A stretch of 64,000 nucleotides of DNA from Lutimaribacter salitolerans (GTDB taxonomy: Bacteria > Pseudomonadota > Alphaproteobacteria > Rhodobacterales > Rhodobacteraceae): assembly GCF_042677865.1 (NCBI RefSeq), contig NZ_JBHUDD010000058.1, forward strand, positions 33,116-97,115. Reading direction: 5' to 3'. A program made the translations under genes and the position numbers. Within the stretch, counting starts at the first letter, position 1. Every line of letters begins with the position of its first letter. This document shows, piece by piece, positions 33,876 through 43,883 of this stretch. The notes beneath the pieces were generated by a model that had not been told where the DNA came from, searched no databases, and was given only the letters and a program-made list of their open reading frames with translations.

Positions 33876-35206
33876 TGCGTGCACTCCTGCTGTTTCCCGG
33901 CAAAGAAGGCGACGTCCATGTCTGGCGGCAGGCGCCGGGCCGCGAAGGTCCGGCCGTTGCGCCCTTCGCCGATACGATTGTCATAGGCGAAGGCCAGGGT
34001 GCCGTCCGGTGTGAATTCCAGGATCCGGCCGCGCTCGCTCTCGTTGATCAGGATGTTGCCGTTGGGCAGCCGCTGATGCGTGCCCATGATGTTGGTGAAG
34101 AAGGCGGACGCGGGCCTGTCGCCCAGGACCGTGCGGCGCGCGCCGGTGGCTGCATTGATCTCGATGATGCGGCTGGCGGGTGTTGCGCCCGCGCCGTCGA
34201 GGGTGAAGGTCCGGTTGTCGAAAACCGAGATGACGTCTCCGGCCATGAAATCCGGGTCATGATGGCGCACCACGGCACCGGTGCTGATGAACTTGAGCGC
34301 AAGGGTCTCGGGATCGACGACCAGAACGGTGTTGATGTTGCGCAGCGAGAGCATCAGATCGCCGGTGGCGAAGACCGTGGAATCCAGCCCGGCGGGAAAG
34401 ACCTCGACATCGTTGAGGTGCAGCGTGTCCCCCGAGACGGGGAAGGGCGCGGCATTGCGCAACGACGAAAGGTAGAGAAGCCCTTGGAGATCGTTCTGGA
34501 TCAGGATGTCGATCACGGGGATGTCCCGCAGCACCTCGCCCTCGGGCGAGAGCTGCTGTGCCGTCCACGACCGCAGGGGTGTGTCGTGCAGGGGATAGCC
34601 CGTCGGCGGCTCGGTGATGTAGCGTTCGGCTGAAACCCAGATGGTGTCATCCGCGGCTGAATAATGGGCTGAATGGTGGCCGAGGTTGTCGAGCTTCCAG
34701 ATCACCTCGCCGCAGGGATCCATGCGAAAGGTGCTCAGGTGCTCGAAGTTGGCAACAAGGTCGCCCCCGGGCAGCAGGGTCACGCCATGCAGATACATAC
34801 CTTTCGTCGGCCGTCGTTCGTCGGGAAAGCTGCCTTCGTGGTCAGCCCAGACCTCTGCCCAGGCGACGTCCCATTGCTGATGCACCTCGCCCGCGGCATC
34901 AATGACCATGACCCGCGTGTCACGCCCCCGCGAGATGCCCGCCACCATGGTCAGGCCCGGAGCCATCGCCTCGGGCAGCAGCGCCCGGGCCGCAGGCTCC
35001 TCCGGGGTCGGCGCCGCAGTCTCGAGAATGCGGTCGGAGGGGTTCAGCACCTCGGACACCATCTGGTAAAGATCCGTCATCGCTGGCACCGGTGGCAACC
35101 GGTTGATGCCCGCGACAACGCCGTAGCCAAACAGCGCCATGGCGGCGACCAGCGTGACGCTGACCTGAAAGAGACGTTTCGCGCGTGCTTCGGGATCCCT
35201 GCTCAT
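33872..35206 (-). CDS. Arylsulfotransferase-family (ASST-like) beta-propeller protein
   Basis: 444 residues. One N-terminal membrane helix (VSVTLVAAMALFGYGVVAG) is followed by a propeller-like domain with repeated strands: LHGVTLLPGGDLVANFEH, VIWKLDNLGHHSAHYSAAD, FTNIMGTHQRLPNGNILINE. It matches the Arylsulfotran_2 group more than the classical periplasmic AssT. It contains several His (HHS, HHD, GTHQ) in the places expected for the propeller's active centre. It may transfer sulfate between phenolic compounds outside the cytoplasm, or may simply be an ASST-fold binding protein. It is the first gene of the operon. Confidence 0.8.
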   Translation of the reverse strand: MSRDPEARAKRLFQVSVTLVAAMALFGYGVVAGINRLPPVPAMTDLYQMVSEVLNPSDRILETAAPTPEEPAARALLPEAMAPGLTMVAGISRGRDTRVMVIDAAGEVHQQWDVAWAEVWADHEGSFPDERRPTKGMYLHGVTLLPGGDLVANFEHLSTFRMDPCGEVIWKLDNLGHHSAHYSAADDTIWVSAERYITEPPTGYPLHDTPLRSWTAQQLSPEGEVLRDIPVIDILIQNDLQGLLYLSSLRNAAPFPVSGDTLHLNDVEVFPAGLDSTVFATGDLMLSLRNINTVLVVDPETLALKFISTGAVVRHHDPDFMAGDVISVFDNRTFTLDGAGATPASRIIEINAATGARRTVLGDRPASAFFTNIMGTHQRLPNGNILINESERGRILEFTPDGTLAFAYDNRIGEGRNGRTFAARRLPPDMDVAFFAGKQQECTQ

Positions 35207-35414
35207 GGCACCTGCTCTGCCGGTCATTCGACAGGAGTCTGGCCGATGTGGGCCGTTTTTCAAGGGTTTTCAGGCAAGAGGAAGGGAGCTTGACCGCAGA
35301 CCGGCGCTCTGGCGCGACGCTGAAGCGCCCACCCCCGGCTTGGCCCGAGCGGGTTCTCGCAACCGCATCTTGCCACTGCCCACACAACTGTCGCCCGCCG
35401 CAACGGGGCCGTGT

Positions 35415-35435
35415 CGCGGGGCTGGTGGCCCCGCG
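35415..35435. repeat. GC hairpin downstream of SDR gene
   Basis: CGCGGGGC and GCCCCGCG, perfect 8-bp arms with a 5-base loop, begin 22 bp beyond the SDR stop in the direction of transcription. There is no T-run, but it is well placed to end or stabilise the long minus-strand operon. The surrounding gap, 35207-35456, holds no gene. Confidence 0.5.
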
Positions 35436-35456
35436 TGGTGGCCGAACGGGCCAAGA

Positions 35457-36200
35457 TCAGATGCAGCGCCCGCCGTCGACTTCCATGGCCACGCCAGTGA
35501 TCATGCTGGCCTCGTCCGAGCACAGGAAACAGGCGGCGTTGCCCATGTCCTCGGGGGTGGAGAACCGCCCGATGGGGATGGTGGACAGGAATTTCGCGCG
35601 CATTTCCGGCGTGTCCTCGCCCATGAAACTGGACAGCAGGGGCGTTTCCCCGGCCACAGGGCAGAGCGCGTTGACCCGGACCTGACGCGGGGCCAGTTCC
35701 ACGGCCATGGTCTTGGTCGCCGTCACCATCCAGCCTTTGGACGCGTTGTACCAGTTCAGGTTGGGGCGGGGCGACAAACCGGCGGTCGAGGCCACGTTCA
35801 GGATCGCGCCGCCCCGGGTTTTCATGTGCGGCACCAGCGCGCGCGCGGTCAGGTAGACCGATTTGCAGTTGACCAGAAAGACGCGGTCGAATTCTTCGTC
35901 GGTGACCTCTTCCATCGGTTTGGGCAGATGGGTGACGCCGGCGTTGTTGATCAGGATGTCGACATGGCCCATGCGCTCCAGCGCGACCTTGGCCATCTCG
36001 TCCACCGCGCCGCCGTTGGCGACATTGCAGGCATGGCCAAAGCTGTCGTTGCCGACTTCGGCCGCCAGCGCGTCCGCGCCATCGGCATTCAGGTCGACGA
36101 TCATCACCTGCGCGCCTTCGGCCACGAATTTGCGCACGATGCCTGCGCCGAATCCGCTGGCCCCGCCGGTCACGATGGCTGTCTTTCCGCTGAGTCTCAT
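35457..36200 (-). CDS. SDR-family oxidoreductase (3-oxoacyl-ACP reductase-like)
   Basis: 247 residues. Motifs are TGGASGFGAGI (cofactor, residues 11-21), NNAGV, NVASTAG (catalytic Ser), YNASKGW (Tyr/Lys) and the C-terminal GVAMEVDGGRCI typical of FabG-like reductases. It probably reduces or oxidises a small carbonyl or alcohol. It is 27 bp downstream of the YcaQ-like gene and is the last gene of the operon that begins with the M20 peptidase, so it likely acts on the product of the same pathway. Confidence 0.9.
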   Translation of the reverse strand: MRLSGKTAIVTGGASGFGAGIVRKFVAEGAQVMIVDLNADGADALAAEVGNDSFGHACNVANGGAVDEMAKVALERMGHVDILINNAGVTHLPKPMEEVTDEEFDRVFLVNCKSVYLTARALVPHMKTRGGAILNVASTAGLSPRPNLNWYNASKGWMVTATKTMAVELAPRQVRVNALCPVAGETPLLSSFMGEDTPEMRAKFLSTIPIGRFSTPEDMGNAACFLCSDEASMITGVAMEVDGGRCI

Positions 36201-36227
36201 ATCGTTCTCTCCCTCAAGTTTGGCGCG

Positions 36228-37385
36228 TCAGGGACGGGCCGTGCTCCATTGAATGTCGGTCAGGCCCACCATACGGGCAAAGCGTGCCAGTTCGGCGTCC
36301 AGTTTTTCAGCGCGTGGCGCGCCCCACGCGACACCCGGCTCGGGCCAGAAGCCTGTGACCCGCAGCCAGCCTGCGGCGCGGTCGGCCTTGATCTCGATCC
36401 GGCCCACGAAGCGGTCGCCTTGCAGCAGCGGATAGACGTAATAGCCCCAGCGGCGCTGATCGGCGGGCACGAACATCTCGTTGCGATACTCGAACCCGAA
36501 CAGGCGCTCCAGCCGCGCGCGGTCCCGGATGGCCGGGTCGAACGGGTTTAGGATACGCAGGCGTGTGGTTGGCGCGGGCGCGATGGCCAGCCGGGTTTCG
36601 ATGTCGGGATGGGCCAGTGCGTCGCGCCATGTGCCATCCGCCGCCTGCACGCGCACCGGCACGGTTTCGGCCCGCGCCGCCCAGTCGCGGATTTCCGGCG
36701 CGGTGGCGACTGCCCAGAACCGCTGCACCTCGCCGGGCGTGGCGATGGCAAGACGGTTCAGCGCATCATCGCTGATCCGGGTCAGGGCCTCATGCTCGGG
36801 CGGGGCGTCGTGATCGGGGAACACCCGTGCGCCCAGATCGTAGTATTTGACAAAGTTCTGACGGTGGGACGTGGCCAGCGTGCCCGCGTACCACATCTGG
36901 TCCAGCGCCTTTTTGTGCGGTGGTCGTGCCCACATTTCGCGGCTTTCCGCCTTGGTGTCAAAGGCGTGGGTCGAAAGCGGTCCTTCTTGCGCGATGCGGT
37001 CGCGGATGCGGGCGACCTCGGCCTGGCCCAGCCCCGATTGATACCAGGGCGCGCGGACGGCGCGGTCGCCCAGGCGACGAAACTGTACGGACCAGTATGG
37101 CAGCAATTCGGTCGGCAGCAGGCTGGCATCATGGGTGAAATGCTCGAACAACCGGCGCTGTTCCAGCAGGGGCCACAGCATCCCCTCGCGGTAATTCTGG
37201 TTGCGGGTCCACAGGATGTGGTTGTGCGCGCGGGTCACGTTGCGGATGGTGTCGATCTGCAACAGACCCAGCGCGCGGATCGTGCCTGCCACGTCCAGCG
37301 GCCCGGTGGGCGCGGGGGCCAGCCCGTTCGACCACAGCCACAGCCGCCGCGCATCGCGGTTGGGTATTGCAAGAGGCGCGGTCAC
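36228..37385 (-). CDS. YcaQ-like winged-helix DNA crosslink-repair glycosylase
   Basis: 385 residues from a GTG start that overlaps the aldehyde dehydrogenase stop by four bases. The protein matches the HTH_42/YcaQ family: LGLLQIDTIRNVTRAHNHIL near residue 40, then winged-helix modules and the C-terminal FGFEYRNEMFVPADQRRWGYYVYPLL. YcaQ and its Streptomyces relative AlkZ unhook interstrand crosslinks and bulky N7 adducts; the QxD/QxQ catalytic motif corresponds here to LLQID. Finding it inside a transport/aldehyde operon is unusual. Confidence 0.87.
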   Translation of the reverse strand: MTAPLAIPNRDARRLWLWSNGLAPAPTGPLDVAGTIRALGLLQIDTIRNVTRAHNHILWTRNQNYREGMLWPLLEQRRLFEHFTHDASLLPTELLPYWSVQFRRLGDRAVRAPWYQSGLGQAEVARIRDRIAQEGPLSTHAFDTKAESREMWARPPHKKALDQMWYAGTLATSHRQNFVKYYDLGARVFPDHDAPPEHEALTRISDDALNRLAIATPGEVQRFWAVATAPEIRDWAARAETVPVRVQAADGTWRDALAHPDIETRLAIAPAPTTRLRILNPFDPAIRDRARLERLFGFEYRNEMFVPADQRRWGYYVYPLLQGDRFVGRIEIKADRAAGWLRVTGFWPEPGVAWGAPRAEKLDAELARFARMVGLTDIQWSTARP

Positions 37386-38836
37386 CCGTGGAACGCGGCG
37401 ACGGTTTTCAGCGTGGTGAAGCCATAGAGCGCCTCGAACCCCTTTTCGCGGCCATGGCCGGATTTGCCCATGCCGCCGAAGGGGAGTTCGACCCCGCCGC
37501 CCGCGCCGTAATTGTTGATGAAGATCTGCCCCGCGCGCACACGGCGTGCCAGACGCATCTGCCGTGCGCCGTTCTGTGTCCAGACGCTTGCCACCAGCCC
37601 ATAGTCGGTGCCGTTGGCGATCTGCACCGCCTGCTCCTCGTCATCGAAGGGGATGACCACCTGCACCGGGCCGAAAATCTCGGTCTGGGCCAAAGCATGA
37701 TCGGCGGTGACACCGGAAAACAGGGTGGGCGGCAGGTAATAGCCCTGTTCGGGCAGGTCGCGCAGCGTGGCCTGTGCGGCGGTTTCCAGATCGGCCCCCT
37801 GCGCCAGAAAGCCCGCGACGATGCCCTGCTGCTTGGCCGAGATCAGCGGCCCGACATCCAGATCGTCCATCGCCGCGCCGACGCGCAGGGCGTTGTAACG
37901 CGCGGCCATACGCTCCAGCAGCTGATCGTGGACCGAGCGGTGCACAAGGATGCGCGACGAGGCCGAGCAGGTCTGACCGCAGTTCTGCACGCCCGCGTTG
38001 ACAAGAAACGGCAGGGCCGCGTCCAGATCGGCATCGTCGAACACGATCTGCGGGGATTTGCCGCCCAGTTCCAGCGTCACCGGCACCACGTTCTGCGCCG
38101 CCGCCGTCTGCACCATGATGCCGGTGCCGACCGATCCGGTAAAGCTGATGTGGTGGATGCCGGGATGGGCTGTCAGTGCCGCGCCCGCCTCGGACCCCAG
38201 CCCCGGCACCACGTTCAGCACGCCATCGGGCAGGCCCGCGTCCTTGGCCATCTCGGCAAAGGCCAGCGCGGTCAGGCAGGCATCCTCGGCCGGTTTCAAC
38301 ACGCAGGTGTTGCCGGTGGCCAGCGCCGCGCCCACCGAGCGTCCGATGATCTGCATCGGATAGTTCCAGGGCACGATATGGCCTGTCACCCCATGCGGTT
38401 CGCGCAGGGTATAGACGGTGTAGCCATCCAGGTAGGGGATGGTGCTGCCCATCAGCTTGTCCGCCGCCCCGCCATAGAATTCGCAATAGCGCGCCAGCGC
38501 CACCGCATCGGCGCGCGCCTGTTTCAGCGGCTTGCCGACATCCAGCGCCTCGATCCGGGCCAGATCGTCGATCCGTTCGGTCACCAGTTGCCCAAGGCGC
38601 AGCAGGATGCGCCCGCGCTCGGCGGCGGACAGGCGCGCCCATGGGCCGTGGCGGGCCTCCTCGGCGGCCTGCACGGCGGCGTCGATGTCGTCGGCGGTGC
38701 CACGGGCGATGTCACCGATCTGCGCGCCGGTCGAGGGGTTGAACAGCGGCAGGGTGCCGCGCTGCGCCGGGGCGACCCATTGGCCCGCGATCAGGCATTT
38801 CGACGGGTCGAACCAGAGAGAGAGATCAGCGTGCAT
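37382..38836 (-). CDS. NAD(P)-dependent aldehyde dehydrogenase
   Basis: 484 residues, full length for the ALDH superfamily. Visible are the NAD-binding IVPWNYPMQ, the HISFTGSVGTG loop, the general base Glu in VTLELGGKSPQI, the catalytic Cys in NCGQTCSASSRI and the C-terminal PFGGMGKSGHGREKG. It should oxidise an aldehyde to the acid in the cytoplasm; the wording is close to betaine or gamma-aminobutyraldehyde-type enzymes but the substrate is unknown. Its start lies 11 bp inside the upstream ABC ATPase gene. Confidence 0.93.
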   Translation of the reverse strand: MHADLSLWFDPSKCLIAGQWVAPAQRGTLPLFNPSTGAQIGDIARGTADDIDAAVQAAEEARHGPWARLSAAERGRILLRLGQLVTERIDDLARIEALDVGKPLKQARADAVALARYCEFYGGAADKLMGSTIPYLDGYTVYTLREPHGVTGHIVPWNYPMQIIGRSVGAALATGNTCVLKPAEDACLTALAFAEMAKDAGLPDGVLNVVPGLGSEAGAALTAHPGIHHISFTGSVGTGIMVQTAAAQNVVPVTLELGGKSPQIVFDDADLDAALPFLVNAGVQNCGQTCSASSRILVHRSVHDQLLERMAARYNALRVGAAMDDLDVGPLISAKQQGIVAGFLAQGADLETAAQATLRDLPEQGYYLPPTLFSGVTADHALAQTEIFGPVQVVIPFDDEEQAVQIANGTDYGLVASVWTQNGARQMRLARRVRAGQIFINNYGAGGGVELPFGGMGKSGHGREKGFEALYGFTTLKTVAAFHG

Positions 38837-40433
38837 TGGCCTGTTTCCTTACGTCGTCGGGCAGCTGCGGCGCGGCTGCGATCAGTTGTTTCGTATAGGG
38901 GTGTTGGGGGTTGGCAAAGACCTGTCCGGTCTTGCCTTGCTCGACGATCTCGCCCGCTTGCATCACCAGCACGCGGTCGGTGATCGAGCGCACAACTGAC
39001 AGGTCATGGCTGATGAACAGATAGGTCAGTCCAAAGCGGTCGGACAGGTCTGCCAGCAGGTCCAGAACCTGCGCGCGCACGGATACGTCCAGCGCCGACA
39101 CCGCCTCGTCCAGGATGATCAGGTCGGGCTTGATGATCAGGGCGCGGGCGATCGCGATACGCTGCCGCTGACCGCCGGAAAATTCGTGGATATACTTGTC
39201 GGCATCTGCTGCGGTCAGCCCAACGCTTTCCAGCGCCCCGGCAATCGCGGCGTCGCGCGCGGGCCCTTTGGGTGGGTCGTCCAGCAGGTGGAAGGGTTCG
39301 CAGATCAGGCGCGAAACCTTGTGGCGGGGGTTGAAGCTGCCGTAGGGGTCCTGAAACACCACCTGCATGCGCCGACGCACGGCGCGGTTGGGGGTGTGCC
39401 CTGTGAACACCGGCTCGCCGTCCAGCGTGATGGAGCCGCCCTGCACCTGTTCCAGCCCCAGAATCGCCCGCGTCAGGGTTGATTTGCCGCAGCCGGATTC
39501 GCCCACAAGGCCCAGGTTTTCACCGCGATGGATGTCGAAGGACACACCGCCCACCGCACGGAACGTGCCGGGGCTGCCCCACAGTCCCTTGCGCGGGGTG
39601 GCATAGTCGCGGACCACGTCCTGCACCCGCAGCAAGGGCGTTTCCTGCGGCTGGCCCTGCCGGTCGGGCACGTGATCGGACGCCGCCAGCAGCGCCAGCG
39701 AATACGGGTGGCGCATCTCGCGCAGCAGGGTCTGCGCGGGGCCCTGTTCGACCACCTCGCCATGGCGCATGATGACCAGATGGTCGGCCATGTCGGCCAC
39801 CACTGCCAGATCATGGCTGATCAGCAGCAGGCCCATGCCGTCCTCTTGCACCAGCCGTTTCAGCAGATGCAGGATTTCCGCCTGTGTGGTCACGTCCAGC
39901 GCGGTTGTCGGCTCGTCCGCGATCAGCAGTTTGGGGCGCAGCGCGATGGCCATGGCGATCACCACGCGCTGGCGCTGCCCGCCCGAAAGCTCGTGCGGAT
40001 AGCGCGACAGCGGAAAGCGATCCTGCGGCAGTTCTACCCGGGCCAGCGCCTCGGCGGCACGCTCCATCGCCGCCGCGCGGGTGGTGCGTTCGTGGATCAG
40101 GATCGTCTCGGCCACCTGATCGCCGATGCTTTGCAACGGGTTCAGCGCGGTCATCGGTTCCTGGAACACCATCGACACCTCGCGCCCGCGCAGGCGGCAC
40201 AGATGCGCCTCGGACAGGGTCAGGATTTCATGGCCGGACAGCGCGATCCGCCCCGAACATACCGCGCCCTGCGGCAGAAGCTGGGTGACGGAAAACGCGG
40301 TCATCGACTTGCCCGAGCCGCTTTCGCCGATCACGCCGACGATCTGCCCGGCATCCACCGACAGCGACACGTCGCGCAGGATGGGCATGGTGTGAATGTC
40401 CAGCGACAGGTTGTCGATACGCAAAAGGGTCAT
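38826..40433 (-). CDS. Peptide-type ABC transporter, fused double ATPase (DppD-DppF arrangement)
   Basis: 535 residues containing two complete ATPase domains. The first has GESGSGKSM, ELSGGQRQRVVIAMAI and LIADEPTTALD. The second has GESGCGKST, EFSGGQRQRIAIARAL and IILDEAVSALD. Each is followed by an oligopeptide-type C-terminal motif (MRHPYSLALLA, PQHPYTKQLIAA). The single polypeptide replaces separate D and F subunits, as in GsiA or YejF. It overlaps the DppC-like permease by four bases. Confidence 0.94.
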   Translation of the reverse strand: MTLLRIDNLSLDIHTMPILRDVSLSVDAGQIVGVIGESGSGKSMTAFSVTQLLPQGAVCSGRIALSGHEILTLSEAHLCRLRGREVSMVFQEPMTALNPLQSIGDQVAETILIHERTTRAAAMERAAEALARVELPQDRFPLSRYPHELSGGQRQRVVIAMAIALRPKLLIADEPTTALDVTTQAEILHLLKRLVQEDGMGLLLISHDLAVVADMADHLVIMRHGEVVEQGPAQTLLREMRHPYSLALLAASDHVPDRQGQPQETPLLRVQDVVRDYATPRKGLWGSPGTFRAVGGVSFDIHRGENLGLVGESGCGKSTLTRAILGLEQVQGGSITLDGEPVFTGHTPNRAVRRRMQVVFQDPYGSFNPRHKVSRLICEPFHLLDDPPKGPARDAAIAGALESVGLTAADADKYIHEFSGGQRQRIAIARALIIKPDLIILDEAVSALDVSVRAQVLDLLADLSDRFGLTYLFISHDLSVVRSITDRVLVMQAGEIVEQGKTGQVFANPQHPYTKQLIAAAPQLPDDVRKQANAR

Positions 40434-41241
40434 GTCCGCACCCGCCGCAGTTTGGGGTCGAACATGTCGCGCAGACCGTCGCCCATCAGGTTCAGCCCCA
40501 GCACCGTCAGCAGGATCGCAAGGCCGGGAAACAGCGCCATGTGGGGTGCAAAGCTGACCATGGTCTGACTGTCGGCCAGCATCCGGCGCCAACTGGGCGT
40601 GGGCGGCTGCGCGCCAAGGCCGACATAGGACAGGCCCGCCTCGGCCAGAATGCCAAGGCTGAACTGGATCGTGCCCTGCACGATCAGCAGGTTGGTGACG
40701 TTGGGCAGGATATGCTCGACGCTGATGCGCGCCGAATTCTTGCCGGCCACCCGCGCGGCCAGCACGAAATCGCGGGTCCACAGCGAGAGCGCGCCCGAGC
40801 GGGTCAGACGGGCAAAGACCGGGATGTTGAAAATCCCGATGGCGATGATCGCATTCAGCGCCGATGCGCCGAAAACGGCGGTGATCATGATGGCGATCAG
40901 CAGCGAGGGAAAGGCAAAGACCAGATCGTTGGCCCGCATGATCAGTTCGTCCAGCCAGCCGCCCTTGCGCGCAGCAGCGGCCAGACCCAGCGGCACGCCC
41001 AGCCCCATGCCGATGGCCACCGCCACCAGCGCCACGGCAATCGAGGTGCGCGCGCCGACCATGATCATGCTCAGGATATCGCGGCCAAAGTGGTCGGTGC
41101 CCAGCGGATGCGCGGCGCTGGGCGGCTTGATCTTGTTGGCGATGTCCATCTGCGTCACGTCGAACGGCACCCAGATCAGGCTGATCAGCGCGGCCAGCAC
41201 GAACACGGCGGTCAGGGCCGCCCCAAGGATAAGGCTGCGGG

Positions 41242-41245
<4 letters not shown>
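40430..41245 (-). CDS. Peptide-type ABC transporter permease (DppC-like)
   Basis: 271 residues. A first membrane helix is followed by the DppC N-terminal phrase HPLGTDHFGRDILSMIMVGARTS (shown split), then five more helices and the EAA loop FVLAARVAGKNSARISVEH. It forms the channel with the DppB-like protein encoded upstream, overlapping it by four bases. The GTDxxGRD segment is diagnostic of the C-type permease. Confidence 0.94.
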
Positions 41246-42189
<944 letters not shown>

Positions 42190-42254
42190 GCTGCCCTGTT
42201 CCGATCGTCGCCATGAAAGGTGCGATGAAAAAGGGGCAGGGCGTGCCCTCCCCC

Positions 42255-42286
42255 TTCATCTTGCCAGATAAACTCCCGCCGGAGGC
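42255..42286 (-). repeat. Dispersed repeat GCCTCCGGCGGGAGTTT..GGCAAGATGAA, copy A
   Basis: Read on the minus strand this 32-base element differs at only two positions from the one at 48695-48728. It contains a GCCTCCGGCGGGAG hairpin core. Elements of this wording are common between genes in Roseobacter-group genomes. Here it lies between the binding-protein stop and the DppB-like gene. Confidence 0.7.
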
Positions 42287-42327
42287 TCCGACGGGGACCG
42301 CCAGCGCAGGCGCCAGCGGCGTTTGCG

Positions 42328-43803
42328 TCACTCAGCCCAGGACACCGCCGTCAGGTCGGTGGCCTGCGTGGGCGCGTTTTCCCACAGGCCCTGCACATCT
42401 GCATTGGCCACGCTGATCTGCGCCAGCTGGAACAGGTAGCCGTTGACGTAGTCGCGGGCGATCATTTCCTGTGCGGATTTCAGGATCTCCGAGCGGCCTT
42501 CGGGATCGGCGGTCAGGTCCAGATCGGTCATCAACTGCTGGAACTCGGGATTGTCATACTGGAAATAGTAATCGGGCCGGGCATAGATGTTGATGTCGGC
42601 GGGTTCGGTGTGGCTGACGATGGTCAGGCCGAAATCCTTGCCGGTGAACACCTGTTCCAGCCATTGCGGCCATTCCAGGTTGGTCACCTCGGTCTCGATC
42701 CCCACGTCGCGCAGTTGGGCGGCGATGATCTCGCCCCCGCGCCGCGCATAGGACGGCGGCGGCAGTTTCAGCGTGGTGGTAAAGCCATCGGCAAACCCGG
42801 CCTCGGCCAGCAGCGCCCTGGACTTCTCGGGGTCGTATTCGGACATCCCGGTCAGGTCCACGTAATCGGGGTTGTGCGGCGCGAAATGCGTACCGATGGG
42901 CGTGCCCAGCCCGAACATCGCACCGTCGATGATGGCCTGCCGGTCGATCGCATGGGCCAGCGCCTGACGCACCTTGATGTTGTCGAACGGGGGCATCTTG
43001 TTGTTCGTGCTCAGGATCGTCTCACCCTCGGTCGAGCCGACGATGACCTGAAACCGCGGATCGGCCTCGAACTGCGGCAGGTTTTCCGGCGCGGGAAAGC
43101 CGTAGAAGACATGCACGTCCTAGGCCATGACCGAGGCAAAGGCGGCGGTCGGATCGCTGATGAACTTGAAGGTTGCTCGGTCCAGTTTGGCCGGTTCGCC
43201 CCAGTAGTCGGGGTTCTTCACGATGTCGATCCGGTCGCCCTGCACCCAGTTCGAGAACTTGAACGCGCCGGTGCCGATGGGCTGCTGCTTGATGTTGTCG
43301 ATGCTTTCGGGCGCGACGATCACCGCGTCGCCCCAGGCCATGTTGAACAGAAACGCGCCGTTGGGTGCCGACAGGGTCATGCGCACGGTCTGCGGGTCCA
43401 CCACCTCGACCGTGTCGATATCGGCGAACAGTGCCTTTTGCGCGTTCTGGCTGTCCTCGGCGCGGGCGCGGTCGAGGCTGAACTTCACGTCCTCGGCATC
43501 GAAATCGGTGCCGTCGTGAAAGGTCACGCCGCTGCGCAGATTGAAGGTATAGACGGTGCCGTCCTCGGAGATATCCCAGCTTTCGGCCAGACCGGGCACG
43601 ACCGAGCCGTCGGACATGAACCGCGTCAGACCTTCGAACACGTTGGCGTAAAGCACGCTGTCGATGGCCCCGGCGGCGGCGCTGGTCGGGTCCAGATGCG
43701 GTGGTTCAAGCTGCATGCCGACGATGATGTCGGTGCGGGCGTGGGCCGTTGTGGCCAGCAGACCGGCCAGAACCGCCGCCGTGCCAAGTTTTGTCAGTTT
43801 CAT
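42328..43803 (-). pseudogene. Peptide-type ABC solute-binding protein with an in-frame amber codon
   Basis: From MKLTKLGTAAVLAGLLATTAHA (signal peptide) the frame runs through SBP_bac_5 features (EPPHLDPTSAA, VFEGLTRF, FNLRSGVTFHDGTDF, GTGAFKFSNW) to SVMA. It then meets TAG at 43120-43122 and continues in the same frame with DVHVFYGFPAPENLPQFE to the natural end. The total of 491 codons is normal for the family. There is no length change, so one codon substitution (for example from CAG or GAG) explains it. It may be a recent pseudogene, a read error, or an occasionally suppressed stop. Confidence 0.9.
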
Positions 43804-43883
43804 TGTCAAACTCCCTGTCATTGCCGTCCGGCTGCCCCGGATCGGATCATCTGCGACCAGTGTCGCGCCAAAGCGGCGCAGGA

